Part shown: positions 8,095 to 16,199 of the stretch, piece after piece | How the letters are laid out: each line of letters starts with the position of its first letter | How positions within the stretch are numbered: position 1 is the stretch's first letter | Source of the DNA: Actinophytocola sp. | GTDB taxonomy: Bacteria > Actinomycetota > Actinomycetes > Mycobacteriales > Pseudonocardiaceae | Length of the DNA: 36,312 nucleotides | Assembly (NCBI GenBank): GCA_009379975.1 | Contig: WHSS01000020.1 | Location: 1 to 36,312 of the forward strand | Direction: 5' to 3' | Translations under genes and position numbers: made by a program | Notes under the pieces: generated by a model | The model's input: the letters and a program-made list of their open reading frames with translations, nothing else | Databases searched by the model: none | Told to the model about the DNA's origin: nothing

Positions 8095-9042
8095 TCACGA
8101 ACCGGCACCCGGGCGAGCCGCCGCTCCCAGGTCCAGCAGTTCGGCGGCGAGTTCGCGACCCAGCTTCGCCGCCTCGGCGATCTCACCGATGATCGAAGCC
8201 CGCAGCATGTCGGTCGCGCCCGATTCGGTCACCGTGGCCGCGACGCCACGCAGCGAGAGCCGCAGCACGACCCCGCCAGCATCGCCAAGATCCTCGACGA
8301 CCTCGGCCAGCGCACCGACCGGCGCGCTGCAACCCGCCTCGAGCGCGGCGAGCACCGCCCGCTCGGCGGTGACCGTCGCCCGCGTCGCCTCGTCGTCCAC
8401 GCTGGCGGCGATGAGGTGTTCTACGTCGACGTCATTGGCCCGGCATTCCACCGCGAGCGCCCCCTGTGCGGGCGCGGGCAGCATCTGGATCGGGTCGAGC
8501 GACTCGGTGATCTCGCCCGCCCTGCCGACCCGGACCAGGCCCGCGCGGGCCAGCACGACGGCGTCCAACTCGCCGTCGTAGACCTTGCGCATCCTGGTGT
8601 CGATGTTGCCGCGGATACCGACCACCTCGAGCCCGAGCCCGAGCGCGTGCAACTGCGCGGCACGGCGCGGCGAGCCCGTGCCGATCACCGACCCCGGCGG
8701 TAGCTCGCCGAGGGTCAGGCCGTCACGCGCGATCAGCGCGTCACGGGGGTCTTCCCGGGGCGGCACCCCGGCGATCACCAGCCCCGGCTCTTGCGCCGTC
8801 GGCAGGTCCTTATAGGAATGCACCGCGACATCGATCTCGCCGCCCGCCAGCGCCTCGCGCAGCGCGGAGGTGAACACCCCGACACCGATCTCGGTGATGG
8901 GCGCCATCGACTTGTCGCCCGCGGTGGAAATCTTGACGACCTCCACCGGCCGGCCCGCGCGCTCGATGCGTTCGGCGACCGTGCCGGTCTGCGCGAGCGC
9001 CAGCGCGCTGCCCCTGGTGCCAATCCTGATCGTTCTACTCAC
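8095..9042 (-). CDS. hemC: Hydroxymethylbilane synthase (porphobilinogen deaminase)
   Basis: HemC polymerises four porphobilinogens into the linear tetrapyrrole hydroxymethylbilane, using a covalently bound dipyrromethane cofactor. The 315-residue protein starts [19 protein letters not shown]. It has the catalytic aspartate Asp79 in HSYKDLPT, the [11 protein letters not shown] arginine cluster and the cofactor cysteine Cys238 in [11 protein letters not shown]. The GTG start at 9040-9042 lies inside the end of hemA. The two genes overlap by eight bases, so they are translationally coupled. It is followed by a small palindrome and hemD. All expected residues are present. Confidence 0.97.
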   Translation of the reverse strand: MSRTIRIGTRGSALALAQTGTVAERIERAGRPVEVVKISTAGDKSMAPITEIGVGVFTSALREALAGGEIDVAVHSYKDLPTAQEPGLVIAGVPPREDPRDALIARDGLTLGELPPGSVIGTGSPRRAAQLHALGLGLEVVGIRGNIDTRMRKVYDGELDAVVLARAGLVRVGRAGEITESLDPIQMLPAPAQGALAVECRANDVDVEHLIAASVDDEATRATVTAERAVLAALEAGCSAPVGALAEVVEDLGDAGGVVLRLSLRGVAATVTESGATDMLRASIIGEIAEAAKLGRELAAELLDLGAAARPGAGS

Positions 9043-10405
9043 TCACGTCACCGTCCGCCTGGTTGTGGACGTCGATCTGGTCATGTTTCGCTGGTTGCGT
9101 CGCCGGAGCGGACATCGCCGCCGGTGCTGAGGGGTCGAGCCCGAACAGCTCTCGCAGCGCACTCGCGTAATCGGTGGCCGCCGGATCGGCCGCGAGCTGC
9201 TTGACCCGCACCGTCGGCGCGTGCAGCAGCTTGTCGACGACCCGCCGCACGGTGCGGCCGAGCTCGTCGCGCACGTCACCGTCGAGCTCGGGCAGCCGCC
9301 GGTCGAGCCGCAGCAGCTCGGCATCGACGACTTCGGCGGCCTGCTTGCGCAACGCGGTCACCGTCGGCGTCACTTCGGCACTGCGCTGGCCCGCGAGGTA
9401 CTCCCGCACCTCGTCCAGCACGATGCCCGACGCCCGCGCCGTCTGCTTGGCCGCGCTCACCGTGTCCGAGCCCTCCGCCGCGGCGGAGTCCATCCTCCGT
9501 CGCACGCTCTCCAGGTCGACGATGCGCACTCCGGCGATGTCGGTGATGAGCGGGTCGACGTCGCGAGGCAACCCCAGGTCACAGATCACCAGCGGCCGCT
9601 CCGCCCGCCTCGGCCGGACGTGGTCCGCACGCACCACGACGTCCTGCGACCCGGTGCAGCACACCGCGACGTCGGCCGCGGCGAGCGCGCCACCGAGCCC
9701 GTCCACACCGATGGCTTCGGCCTCGATGCCTTGCTCGGCCAGCGACGTGGCGAGCCGGCGCGCGTTGTCCAGCGTGCGGTTGGCGATGACCACCCGCCCG
9801 ACGCCCGCCTGCCGCAACTGGGAAGCCGCCAGCGCGCCCATCGAACCGGCGCCGACGATCACCGCACTGCTCCCGGCGAGCTCACCGGCGTCGGCGAGCG
9901 CCTCGGAGACGACCGATGCGCCGAGCGCGCCGAGCCCGGTTTCGGTGTGGACCCGCTTGCCGACCCGCAGCGTGGTCTGGATGAGCCCGTGCAGCACGCT
10001 GCCGACGGTGCCGATGGTGCGCGCCTCGGCGTAGGCGGCGCGGACCTGCCCCAGGATCTGGCTCTCGCCCACCACCATGGAATCCAGGCCCGACGCGACG
10101 GAGAACACGTGCTCGACGGCCGCGGCCGCGTAGTGCACATACAGGTTGTCGTAAAGCTTGGCGGGCTCGACACCGGCCTTGTGGGCGAGCACGCTCGACA
10201 CCGCGGTGAGGCCGCCGTGGAAGGTCTCGACGACCGCACAGACCTCGATGCGGTTGCAGGTCGAGAGCAGCATGACCTCGTCGACGTCGGGGCAGCTCTG
10301 CAACTCGTGAAGCATCTTCGGCAGCTCGCCCTGCGTCACGGCGACGCGCTCCAGGGTGCGCAAGTCGGCCGTCCGATGGGAAAGCCCGACTACTAGCACG
10401 CTCAT
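9035..10405 (-). CDS. hemA: Glutamyl-tRNA reductase
   Basis: HemA reduces glutamyl-tRNA(Glu) with NADPH to glutamate-1-semialdehyde, the committed and usually regulated step of C5 haem synthesis. The 456-residue protein starts [20 protein letters not shown]. It has the catalytic Cys50 in [11 protein letters not shown], the [16 protein letters not shown] motif, a nucleotide-binding [13 protein letters not shown] segment and the C-terminal dimerisation helix region. The ATG immediately follows the rex stop (TGAATG), and GAGGTGG just upstream provides the ribosome binding site from within rex. The C-terminal 45 residues ([18 protein letters not shown] onward) are low-complexity. Control by Rex is expected from the operator upstream of rex. 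Confidence 0.97.
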   Translation of the reverse strand: MSVLVVGLSHRTADLRTLERVAVTQGELPKMLHELQSCPDVDEVMLLSTCNRIEVCAVVETFHGGLTAVSSVLAHKAGVEPAKLYDNLYVHYAAAAVEHVFSVASGLDSMVVGESQILGQVRAAYAEARTIGTVGSVLHGLIQTTLRVGKRVHTETGLGALGASVVSEALADAGELAGSSAVIVGAGSMGALAASQLRQAGVGRVVIANRTLDNARRLATSLAEQGIEAEAIGVDGLGGALAAADVAVCCTGSQDVVVRADHVRPRRAERPLVICDLGLPRDVDPLITDIAGVRIVDLESVRRRMDSAAAEGSDTVSAAKQTARASGIVLDEVREYLAGQRSAEVTPTVTALRKQAAEVVDAELLRLDRRLPELDGDVRDELGRTVRRVVDKLLHAPTVRVKQLAADPAATDYASALRELFGLDPSAPAAMSAPATQPAKHDQIDVHNQADGDVSE

Positions 10406-11203
10406 TCAGACCACCTCACCATTCGAGGATGCGCGCGCGGCGGGTACACGTCTACGCGTGCGTTGCTCCGTCTTGCGAGCAACGTGGAAGGACAGAATCT
10501 GCAATTCTATGGCAAGGTCGACCTTGCGGACCTCGACGTGCGGCGGCGTGCGGAGCACCACCGGTGCGAAGTTCAGGATGCACTGCACGCCACCCTGCAC
10601 GAGCCGATCGCACACCGACTGGGCGGCGGCGGGCGGCGTGGCGATGACGCCGATGGCGATGCCGCGCTGCGCGCACACCTTCGGGATGTCATCGATGTGG
10701 CTGACCGGCATGCCGCCGACCGGCACCCCGACCAGATCGGCATCGACGTCGAAGAGCGCCTCGACCGGGAAGCCCCGGCCGGGGAAGCCGCCGTAGTTCG
10801 CCAGCGCGTGGCCGAGGTTACCGATGCCGACGACGGCGACCTTCTGCTTGCGCGTCAGGCCAAGTACCCGCTCGATCTCGGCGGTCAGCACGTCGACCTC
10901 GTAGCCGACGCCGCGCGTGCCGTACGAGCCGACGTAGGACAGGTCCTTGCGCAGCTTCGCCGAGTTGACGCCCGACGCGGACGAGAGCTCCTCGCTCGAC
11001 ACCGTCACCGCGCCGTGCTCGGCCATCGCCGAGAGCACGCGCAAGTAGACCGCGAGCCGGGCTACCGCCGCTTCGGGGATGGCCCTGACCCGGTTCGGGT
11101 CGACGCCGGGCGCCGCACGGCCGGTACGCGCCGGGCCGTTGCGGTCGGTCACCGCGGGGAGCTCGGCCGTCGGCGCGTTATCGGCTTCGTCTGACCGTGG
11201 CAC
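10406..11203 (-). CDS. rex: Redox-sensing transcriptional repressor Rex
   Basis: Rex binds DNA when the NADH/NAD+ ratio is low and leaves its operators when NADH rises, derepressing respiratory and haem genes. The protein has an N-terminal winged helix (IPEAAVARLAVYLRVLSAM, SSASGVNSAKLRKDLSYVGSYGTRGVGY), then a Rossmann domain with GIGNLGHALANYGGF. It ends with the conserved RKVDLAIELQILSFH swapped helix. A GTG at 11201-11203 is preferred because GAGGGAG lies five bases before it. The ATG at 11236 (11 residues longer) has no ribosome binding site, and a GTG at 11308 is also possible. The N-terminal 40 or so residues before the domain are disordered. It leads the rex-hemA-hemC-hemD unit, as in Streptomyces. 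Confidence 0.95.
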   Translation of the reverse strand: MPRSDEADNAPTAELPAVTDRNGPARTGRAAPGVDPNRVRAIPEAAVARLAVYLRVLSAMAEHGAVTVSSEELSSASGVNSAKLRKDLSYVGSYGTRGVGYEVDVLTAEIERVLGLTRKQKVAVVGIGNLGHALANYGGFPGRGFPVEALFDVDADLVGVPVGGMPVSHIDDIPKVCAQRGIAIGVIATPPAAAQSVCDRLVQGGVQCILNFAPVVLRTPPHVEVRKVDLAIELQILSFHVARKTEQRTRRRVPAARASSNGEVV

Positions 11204-11320
11204 CCGCTCTCCCTCGCTGGCGTTACTGTCGCGCATGCGCTGCAAACGCCGATCCCGGGTTGAGAAAAACGGGGGATTCGGCGCGAGCGCCGCACAAGGT
11301 GTGGACACCTACGGTAGCGC

Positions 11321-11338
11321 TTGTGAACGCGTGCACAA
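11321..11338. promoter_or_regulatory. Rex operator (ROP) upstream of rex
   Basis: The 18-base TTGTGAACGCGTGCACAA matches the Rex site TTGTGAAN4TTCACAA with a single change in the right half. It lies about 120 bases before the rex start. On the minus strand, TTGTGC within it could serve as a -35 element with TACCGT sixteen bases further as a -10, so bound Rex would block the promoter. Autoregulation of the rex-hem operon through such a site is known in Streptomyces coelicolor. Confidence 0.85.
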
Positions 11339-11370
11339 AATCCGTGGTCGCCGCGGGTGAGCAGCCCCAC

Positions 11371-11473
11371 TCGTGCGTGAAACCCTTTGCACTGGCACGC
11401 CTAATCACTCACGACCCTCCACGGGGCCGTCGTGAGTGATCAAGCGTGCCCATGCAAGGTGTTTCACGCACGA
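11371..11473. repeat. Long imperfect inverted repeat, GTCGTGAGTG family, copy 1
   Basis: Two 45-base arms (11371-11415 and 11429-11473) match at 39 of 45 positions when one is reverse-complemented, around a 13-base loop. The outer ends read TCGTGCGTGAAAC and the loop-proximal ends CACTCACGAC/GTCGTGAGTG. It lies 21 bases after the stop codon of the molybdoenzyme gene (minus strand) and upstream of the Rex operator. A related element with the same loop length is at 24429-24535. It is a likely terminator, although its length is far more than a terminator needs. Confidence 0.85.
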
Positions 11474-11494
11474 CGGCTGTGGTGGCTCGGACGC

Positions 11495-13069
11495 CTAGCG
11501 CGCGGTGACGGTCACGGTGTGCCAGCCGGTAGCGCCGTCGGGGGTGACGGGCTGGGGATTACCGGTCTGGGTGACGCCGGCGCGGTCGGTCGCGCGGCAG
11601 CTGATGCGGTGCTCATCTGGTGGCACCTCGACCTCGGCGCGCCACATCCGCCACGTGTCGACGCTGACCTCCGTCGCCAGCTCCGCCCGATGCCACCCGC
11701 CGCCGTCGACACGCACCTGCACCGAGTCGATCCCGGTGTGCGGTGCCCACGCCGTGCCTGCCACCAGCACCGTGCCGGACTCGACGGTGTCCCCCGCGCC
11801 CGGTGCGTCGATCCGCGACTGCGTCTTGACCGGGGCCTCCCGCGCCCAGCCGCGCGGTATCCAGTACGCCTCGCGCTCCGCCCAGGTCGTCACTTCCAGG
11901 TCGGTGAGCCACTTCGTCGCCGACACGAAGCCGTACAACCCGGGAACCACCATCCGCACCGGGAAGCCGTGCTCCACCGGGAGCGGCTCGCCGTTCATGC
12001 CGATCGCGAGCATGGCGCCACGTTCACGCTCCCGAACCACGTCGATCAGCGTCCCCGCGGTGAACCCGTCGTGGCTGGTGGAGAACAGCTGCTCCGCACC
12101 CGGCGCGACCCCGGCGTCATCGAGCAGTTCCGCGAGGTCGACACCGATGAAGTTCGCGGTCGAAATCAGGTCGCCGCCGACCGGGTTCGACACGCAGGCC
12201 AGCGTGAGGGTGCGCTCGACGAGCGGGCGGGCCCGCAACTGGTCAAAGGTCAGCGTCAGCGGGCGCGACACCATGCCGTGCAGCCGCAACTCCCACTCCT
12301 CGGCCCGCAGCCGGGGCACGACCAGCGCGGTGTGGATGGTGTAGAAGTCGCGGTTGGCCGTGATCAACGTCGGCGTGCCGTTGGCAGCGAAGTCCGCGCC
12401 CGCGGGGATCGCGGGTGCCCGGCGCAGCGGCAGGAACCCGCCGACCGCCCGCCGGGAGGATTCGACGTCGGGACCGGTCAGCCACTGGCCCACCGTGGCG
12501 GCGACCCCGGCGCCGGCAACGACGCCGAGCGAGGACACCACGAACCGCCTGCGCGAGGTGTCGAAAGCCGCCTCAGCGGAATCAGCGACACCCTCCAGCG
12601 CGACGCGGTGCAGCCAGCCGAACACCAGGGCACCCGCGGCGATACTGCTCAGCGGAGCGAGCACCGCCAGCGGCGAGACCTCCGGCCGCGTCAGCACCGC
12701 GGCCATTCCCACCACTCCGAGGCCGACGATCAGCGCGATCCCGCCGGCGGGCCTTCGACGCGACAGCACCCCCGCGAGCAGCGCTAACAGCGCGAGCACG
12801 ATCGCCATGCCTGCCAGCAGCACCAGCTTGTTGGCGGTGCCGAAGGCGTTCTTCGCGAAGTCCGTCAGCCACGCGGGCGAAAGATCAACGGCACTGTTGC
12901 CCACCGCGAGGTAAGGCGACGACTGCGGCCCGGTGAACCCGGCGACCAGGTGACCCGCCGCCAGCGACGCGAGCAGAGCGACCAGCCCGACGACGGCGGC
13001 CACCCGCACGCTCAGCCGCGGCGGCGCGTCATCACGCTCGTCCGCTCCCTGCCACACCCGCTGCACCAT
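11495..13069 (-). CDS. Membrane-anchored sulfite-oxidase-type molybdopterin oxidoreductase
   Basis: The 524-residue protein has four N-terminal membrane helices (about residues 21-45, 80-102, 109-127, 133-152). A twin-arginine-like stretch TSRRRFVVSS (171-180) leads into a fifth helix (181-197). The oxidoreductase molybdopterin domain follows (about 225-400), with the Mo-ligating Cys292 in LTLACVSNPVGGD. A C-terminal Mo-cofactor dimerisation domain (about 410-524) is last. The catalytic part should therefore lie outside the membrane, probably exported by Tat after Sec inserts the first helices. A five-helix arrangement of this kind has been described for a Streptomyces molybdoprotein. The substrate (sulfite or another S- or N-oxide) cannot be told. 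The ATG at 13067-13069 has only a weak ribosome binding site. Confidence 0.9.
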   Translation of the reverse strand: MVQRVWQGADERDDAPPRLSVRVAAVVGLVALLASLAAGHLVAGFTGPQSSPYLAVGNSAVDLSPAWLTDFAKNAFGTANKLVLLAGMAIVLALLALLAGVLSRRRPAGGIALIVGLGVVGMAAVLTRPEVSPLAVLAPLSSIAAGALVFGWLHRVALEGVADSAEAAFDTSRRRFVVSSLGVVAGAGVAATVGQWLTGPDVESSRRAVGGFLPLRRAPAIPAGADFAANGTPTLITANRDFYTIHTALVVPRLRAEEWELRLHGMVSRPLTLTFDQLRARPLVERTLTLACVSNPVGGDLISTANFIGVDLAELLDDAGVAPGAEQLFSTSHDGFTAGTLIDVVRERERGAMLAIGMNGEPLPVEHGFPVRMVVPGLYGFVSATKWLTDLEVTTWAEREAYWIPRGWAREAPVKTQSRIDAPGAGDTVESGTVLVAGTAWAPHTGIDSVQVRVDGGGWHRAELATEVSVDTWRMWRAEVEVPPDEHRISCRATDRAGVTQTGNPQPVTPDGATGWHTVTVTAR

Positions 13070-13115
13070 GGGTCCATCATGGGCGCGAATGCCGTGGTCG
13101 TGCCTTACCAGTGCA

Positions 13116-13364
13116 TTACAACTCGGCCAGCGCGCTGCGCAGCCGGTCCTCTTCGACCCGCCAGTACCCGTGCTGCTTGCCGTCGATGAGGATCACCGGC
13201 ACCAGGTCGCCGTACTCCGCGCGCAGTTCGGTGTCGCCGTCGACGTCGATCACCGACCAGGGCACGCCGAGCTCGCCGCAGATGCGCTCGATCTCCTCCA
13301 CCGCGACGTCACACAACGAGCATTCCTGCCTGCTGACCACGGTCACCTCATGCATGTGTCTCAT
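13116..13364 (-). CDS. Glutaredoxin-like thiol protein
   Basis: This small 82-residue thioredoxin-fold protein of the glutaredoxin-like (DUF836) type has a CxxC active site, Cys15 and Cys18 in SRQECSLCDVA. A cis-proline region LVPVILIDGKQHGYW and a final helix EEDRLRSALAEL follow. It probably reduces disulfides in the cytoplasm; partners are unknown. It lies 46 bases upstream of the molybdoenzyme gene and 27 bases after the acyl-CoA synthetase gene, so all three may share a transcript. An alternative ATG three codons in (MHEVTVV) is equally likely, as neither has a clear ribosome binding site. Confidence 0.88.
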   Translation of the reverse strand: MRHMHEVTVVSRQECSLCDVAVEEIERICGELGVPWSVIDVDGDTELRAEYGDLVPVILIDGKQHGYWRVEEDRLRSALAEL

Positions 13365-13391
13365 GATGCCGCAAGCCGGCCGCAGAGCGCG

Positions 13392-14921
13392 TCACTGGCG
13401 CAGTGACGTCCTGGTCAGCTTGCCGATCGCGGTGTGCGGCAGCTCATCGGCGAACTCGACGGTCCTCGGCACCTTGTACCGCGCGAGCTGCGCTTCGCAG
13501 TGCTCGACGACCTGCTGTTCGGACAGCGCCACCGCAGTTTTCACGACGACGATGGCCTTCACCGCTTCGCCGCTGCGCTCGTCCATCACCCCGACGACGG
13601 CCACCTCGGCCACCTCGGGCAGTTCGGCGATGACGGCCTCGACCTCGTGCGGGTACACGTTGAACCCGTTCACGATGATCAGGTCGTTGACCCGGTCCAC
13701 CAGGTGAAGGTCGCCGTCCGCGTCGAGGTAGCCCACGTCGCTGGTGCGGAACCAGCCGTCCTTGTCAGGGCCGTCCGCGCCGTCCGGCCAGTACCCCGAG
13801 AACAGGTTGGCGCCGCGCACCGTGACCAGCCCCGTGACGTCGTCCTCCTCGAGCACGTCGTCCGGGTCCTCGTCGTCGAGCGGCACCGGGCTCGCCACAT
13901 CGGCGTTGTCGACACCGACCAGCTTCAGTTCAACGCCGGGAATGGGCCTGCCGACCGATCCCGGCTTGGGGTAGCCGGTCACGATGGTCGAAGTCAGCAC
14001 CGGCGCGGTCTCGGTCAGCCCGTAGCCCTCGTAGACGCCGAGCCCGGTGACCTCGTTGATGGCGCCGAGCACCTTCGGGTGCAGCGGCGCGGCACCCGAG
14101 TTGAGCAGCCGCACCGTGCTCAGCCCGTCGGCGAGCTCGGCGGGCGGCAATACCGCGAACTCGCTGTACATCGTCGGCACCCCGACCAGCACGGTGACCT
14201 GGTGCCGCGTGCACTCGGCGAGCGCCTGCCGCGCGTCGAACCGCTCGGCGAGGACCGCCGTCGCGCCCACCGCCGTCGACTGCAGCAGGCCAAGCCCCAG
14301 CCCGTAGACGTGGAACAGCGGGATCGCCACCAGTACGCGGTCGTCGTGCGTGATCGGTGCCGGGTTGAGCCCGCCCACCTGCGACACGTTGGCCAGGAGC
14401 GCGCGGTGCGAGAGCATCACGCCGCGGGGCGCACCCTTGGCCGCCGTGGTGTAGCAGAGCATCGCGATGTCTTCGTCGCCCCCGACCGGCGGCACGGTGG
14501 GTACCGGCTCGCCGCCGAGTTCGGGTGAGCCCAGCACCGTGCCCGGCGCCGCGGGCCATTCGACATCGTCGCCGTCCGCCGAGATCAGCACTCGCGCGCC
14601 GCTGTGCCCGACAAGGCCGCGCAGCTCGGCCGCGGGCGCCTGTGGTGAAGCGGGCACCGCGATGGCCCCGGCCCGCATGACCGCGAACACACAGACGGCG
14701 AACGCCGCCGAGGTCGGCAGGCGGATCACCACGCGATCACCCGGCGACACCTCCGCGTCGCGCAGTCGCGCCGCCGCGGCGTTCACCGCGTTGTCCAGCT
14801 GCGCCCAGGTCAACGACAGCTCGGACGAACTGTCGACGAGCGCCGTGGCTTCCGGCCAGTTCCTGGCGGCGTCCGAGGCAAGCTCGGCGACGTTTGCTGC
14901 AGGTGACACGTCGTCTCCCAT
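13392..14921 (-). CDS. AMP-binding acyl-CoA synthetase with divergent P-loop
   Basis: This member of the ANL superfamily (fatty acid or related acid--CoA ligase) has 509 residues. Conserved motifs include YEGYGLTE (297-304), the ribose-binding Asp395 in GWFRTSDVG, the hinge VNDLIIVNGFNVYPHEVEAV and the catalytic Lys501 in AIGKLTRTSLR. The phosphate loop, usually YTSGTTGxPKG, reads YTTAAKGAPRG at 157-167, an unusual substitution of its glycine and threonines. The ATG at 14919-14921 has a strong AGGAGGG nine bases upstream; a longer frame to 14975 lacks this. Acid substrate unknown. It is divergent from the sigma factor gene and first of a likely three-gene unit with the glutaredoxin and molybdoenzyme genes. 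Confidence 0.92.
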   Translation of the reverse strand: MGDDVSPAANVAELASDAARNWPEATALVDSSSELSLTWAQLDNAVNAAAARLRDAEVSPGDRVVIRLPTSAAFAVCVFAVMRAGAIAVPASPQAPAAELRGLVGHSGARVLISADGDDVEWPAAPGTVLGSPELGGEPVPTVPPVGGDEDIAMLCYTTAAKGAPRGVMLSHRALLANVSQVGGLNPAPITHDDRVLVAIPLFHVYGLGLGLLQSTAVGATAVLAERFDARQALAECTRHQVTVLVGVPTMYSEFAVLPPAELADGLSTVRLLNSGAAPLHPKVLGAINEVTGLGVYEGYGLTETAPVLTSTIVTGYPKPGSVGRPIPGVELKLVGVDNADVASPVPLDDEDPDDVLEEDDVTGLVTVRGANLFSGYWPDGADGPDKDGWFRTSDVGYLDADGDLHLVDRVNDLIIVNGFNVYPHEVEAVIAELPEVAEVAVVGVMDERSGEAVKAIVVVKTAVALSEQQVVEHCEAQLARYKVPRTVEFADELPHTAIGKLTRTSLRQ

Positions 14922-15227
14922 CCGATCTAGCCCTCCTGGACTGCTCCAGCCACTCCGGCGCAGGTACGTAAGCATGGCAATCGCGACTTTCGGCCATCGA
15001 CCGACCCCGATGCGATACCCGCCGGATGGCCCAGCACACTGCTACCGAGCAGTAACAACATGAGCACAGAACCTCGCGTCATAACCCGAACGAGGGCACG
15101 TCACCTATTTTGCTACCACCGGAGCACTACTAACCGGCTTGAACACGACGTATGCTTCCTACGCCCGAGTAACAACGCTCAGCCGACCACCACCGAGAGT
15201 CACGGCGCCGCGATCGAGGGAGACTAT
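14922..15227. promoter_or_regulatory. Divergent intergenic region between the acyl-CoA synthetase and sigma factor genes
   Basis: This 306-base stretch holds no convincing gene and is more AT-rich than its surroundings near 15040-15180. The nonamer AGTAACAAC occurs twice (15051-15059 and 15168-15176). TATGCT at 15151-15156 could be a -10 element for the sigma gene, but no good -35 is seen. The sigma gene's GAGGGAG ribosome binding site is at 15216-15222. A long leader with several control sites is typical of bldN in Streptomyces; the actual regulators cannot be named from sequence. Confidence 0.5.
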
Positions 15228-15992
15228 GTGTCGAACGCCCTTGCTGACCTCCTCAAAGAGGCCACGGAGCGCGCTGACGCACCGCACACGAGCCGCGCGG
15301 GGACTTCGCGAGGCCGTGGCACCCTCCCGATCTCTACGGCGAAGCCCCCAGACGTCGACGACGGCGAAGCGGATATGAACGCAGCCAGCGCAGAAGAGGC
15401 GTCCGGCGCCGAGGCCACCGCGAGCGAGGAAGCGTGGCAGCTGGTCCACGCCGCGCAAACGGGCGACACCGCGGCGTTCGGCATGCTCTACGACCGCTAC
15501 GTCGACACCGTCTTCCGCTACGTGCTGTTCCGCATCGGTGACCGTGAGCTCGCCGAGGACGTCACCAGCGAGACCTTCCTGCGTGCGCTGCGCCGCATCA
15601 GCACCGTCAGTTACCAGGGTCGCGACGTCGGTGCCTGGTTCATCACGATCGCCCGCAACCTCGTGCTCGACCACGTCAAGTCGAGCCGGTATCGCCGCGA
15701 GATCGCCACGGCCGAGATCGCCGACGCCGGCGTCGTGCCGTTCCTCGCCGAGAAGCAGGCGGACACGGGTCCCGAGCAACAGGTCATGGCGATGGCGACC
15801 AAGGACGAACTGTTCCGCTGCATCCAGGCGCTCGGGAGTGACCAGCGGGAGTGCATCGTGCTGCGCTTCCTGCAGGGCCTCTCGGTCGCCGAAACCGCTC
15901 AGATCATGGACCGCAACGAGGGCGCGATCAAGGCCCTGCAGCACCGCGCCGTAAGGCGGCTCGCGCAGCTCATGCCAACCGGCATACGGTGA
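15228..15992 (+). CDS. bldN: BldN-like ECF RNA polymerase sigma factor
   Basis: The 254-residue ECF sigma factor has an N-terminal extension of about 65 residues. It is followed by sigma-2 (AFGMLYDRYVDTVFRYVLFRIGDRELAEDVTSETFLRAL) and sigma-4 (ALGSDQRECIVLRFLQGLSVAETAQIMDRNEGAIKALQHRAVRRL). Streptomyces sigma-BldN, which controls aerial growth and sporulation genes, also has an N-terminal pro-sequence and is likewise followed by its anti-sigma gene near rex-hemACD. The GTG at 15228 is chosen for the GAGGGAG five bases upstream; the frame is open to 15060 without a comparable site. The extension is rich in Ala, Glu and Thr and probably disordered. The gene symbol rests on synteny plus domain layout. 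Confidence 0.85.
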   Translation: MSNALADLLKEATERADAPHTSRAGTSRGRGTLPISTAKPPDVDDGEADMNAASAEEASGAEATASEEAWQLVHAAQTGDTAAFGMLYDRYVDTVFRYVLFRIGDRELAEDVTSETFLRALRRISTVSYQGRDVGAWFITIARNLVLDHVKSSRYRREIATAEIADAGVVPFLAEKQADTGPEQQVMAMATKDELFRCIQALGSDQRECIVLRFLQGLSVAETAQIMDRNEGAIKALQHRAVRRLAQLMPTGIR

Positions 15993-16059
15993 AAGAGTCA
16001 CCATGACAAAGAGCCAGCATGAGAGCGGCGTACATCACCAATGTGGGTGGTTGTATAGC

Positions 16060-16088
16060 CGTAACCGCGTACTGCCACGAATCGTTAG
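16060..16088 (+). promoter_or_regulatory. Candidate sigma-BldN promoter before the anti-sigma gene
   Basis: CGTAAC at 16060-16065 is followed after 17 bases by CGTTAG at 16083-16088, about 112 bases before the anti-sigma start. The sigma-BldN promoter consensus, as I recall it, is CGTAAC and CGTTGA with a spacer of about 16. The -35 match is exact and the -10 keeps CGTT. In Streptomyces rsbN is itself a BldN target. Confidence 0.65.
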
Positions 16089-16199
16089 TACGCAACAGCA
16101 GGCCAACAGTCAGCCGGTGCCACCACAAGCGGCACAATGGGCTGGCTGGGCTGACGTCCGTACATCATCGGACATCTCAGGAGAAGGCGGAGACGCAGG

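Noticed and set aside
6506-8581. Plus-strand open frame of 691 codons
   Set aside because: It is antisense to hemD and the end of hemC, has an Arg/His/Pro-rich composition without any motif, and lies in the third-position GC shadow of the real genes.
9221-10396. Plus-strand open frame of 391 codons across hemA
   Set aside because: It is antisense to a fully supported hemA and has no ribosome binding site or recognisable domain.
15060-15227. Upstream extension of the sigma factor reading frame
   Set aside because: The GTG at 15228 has a strong ribosome binding site, and the upstream part is AT-rich promoter-like sequence.
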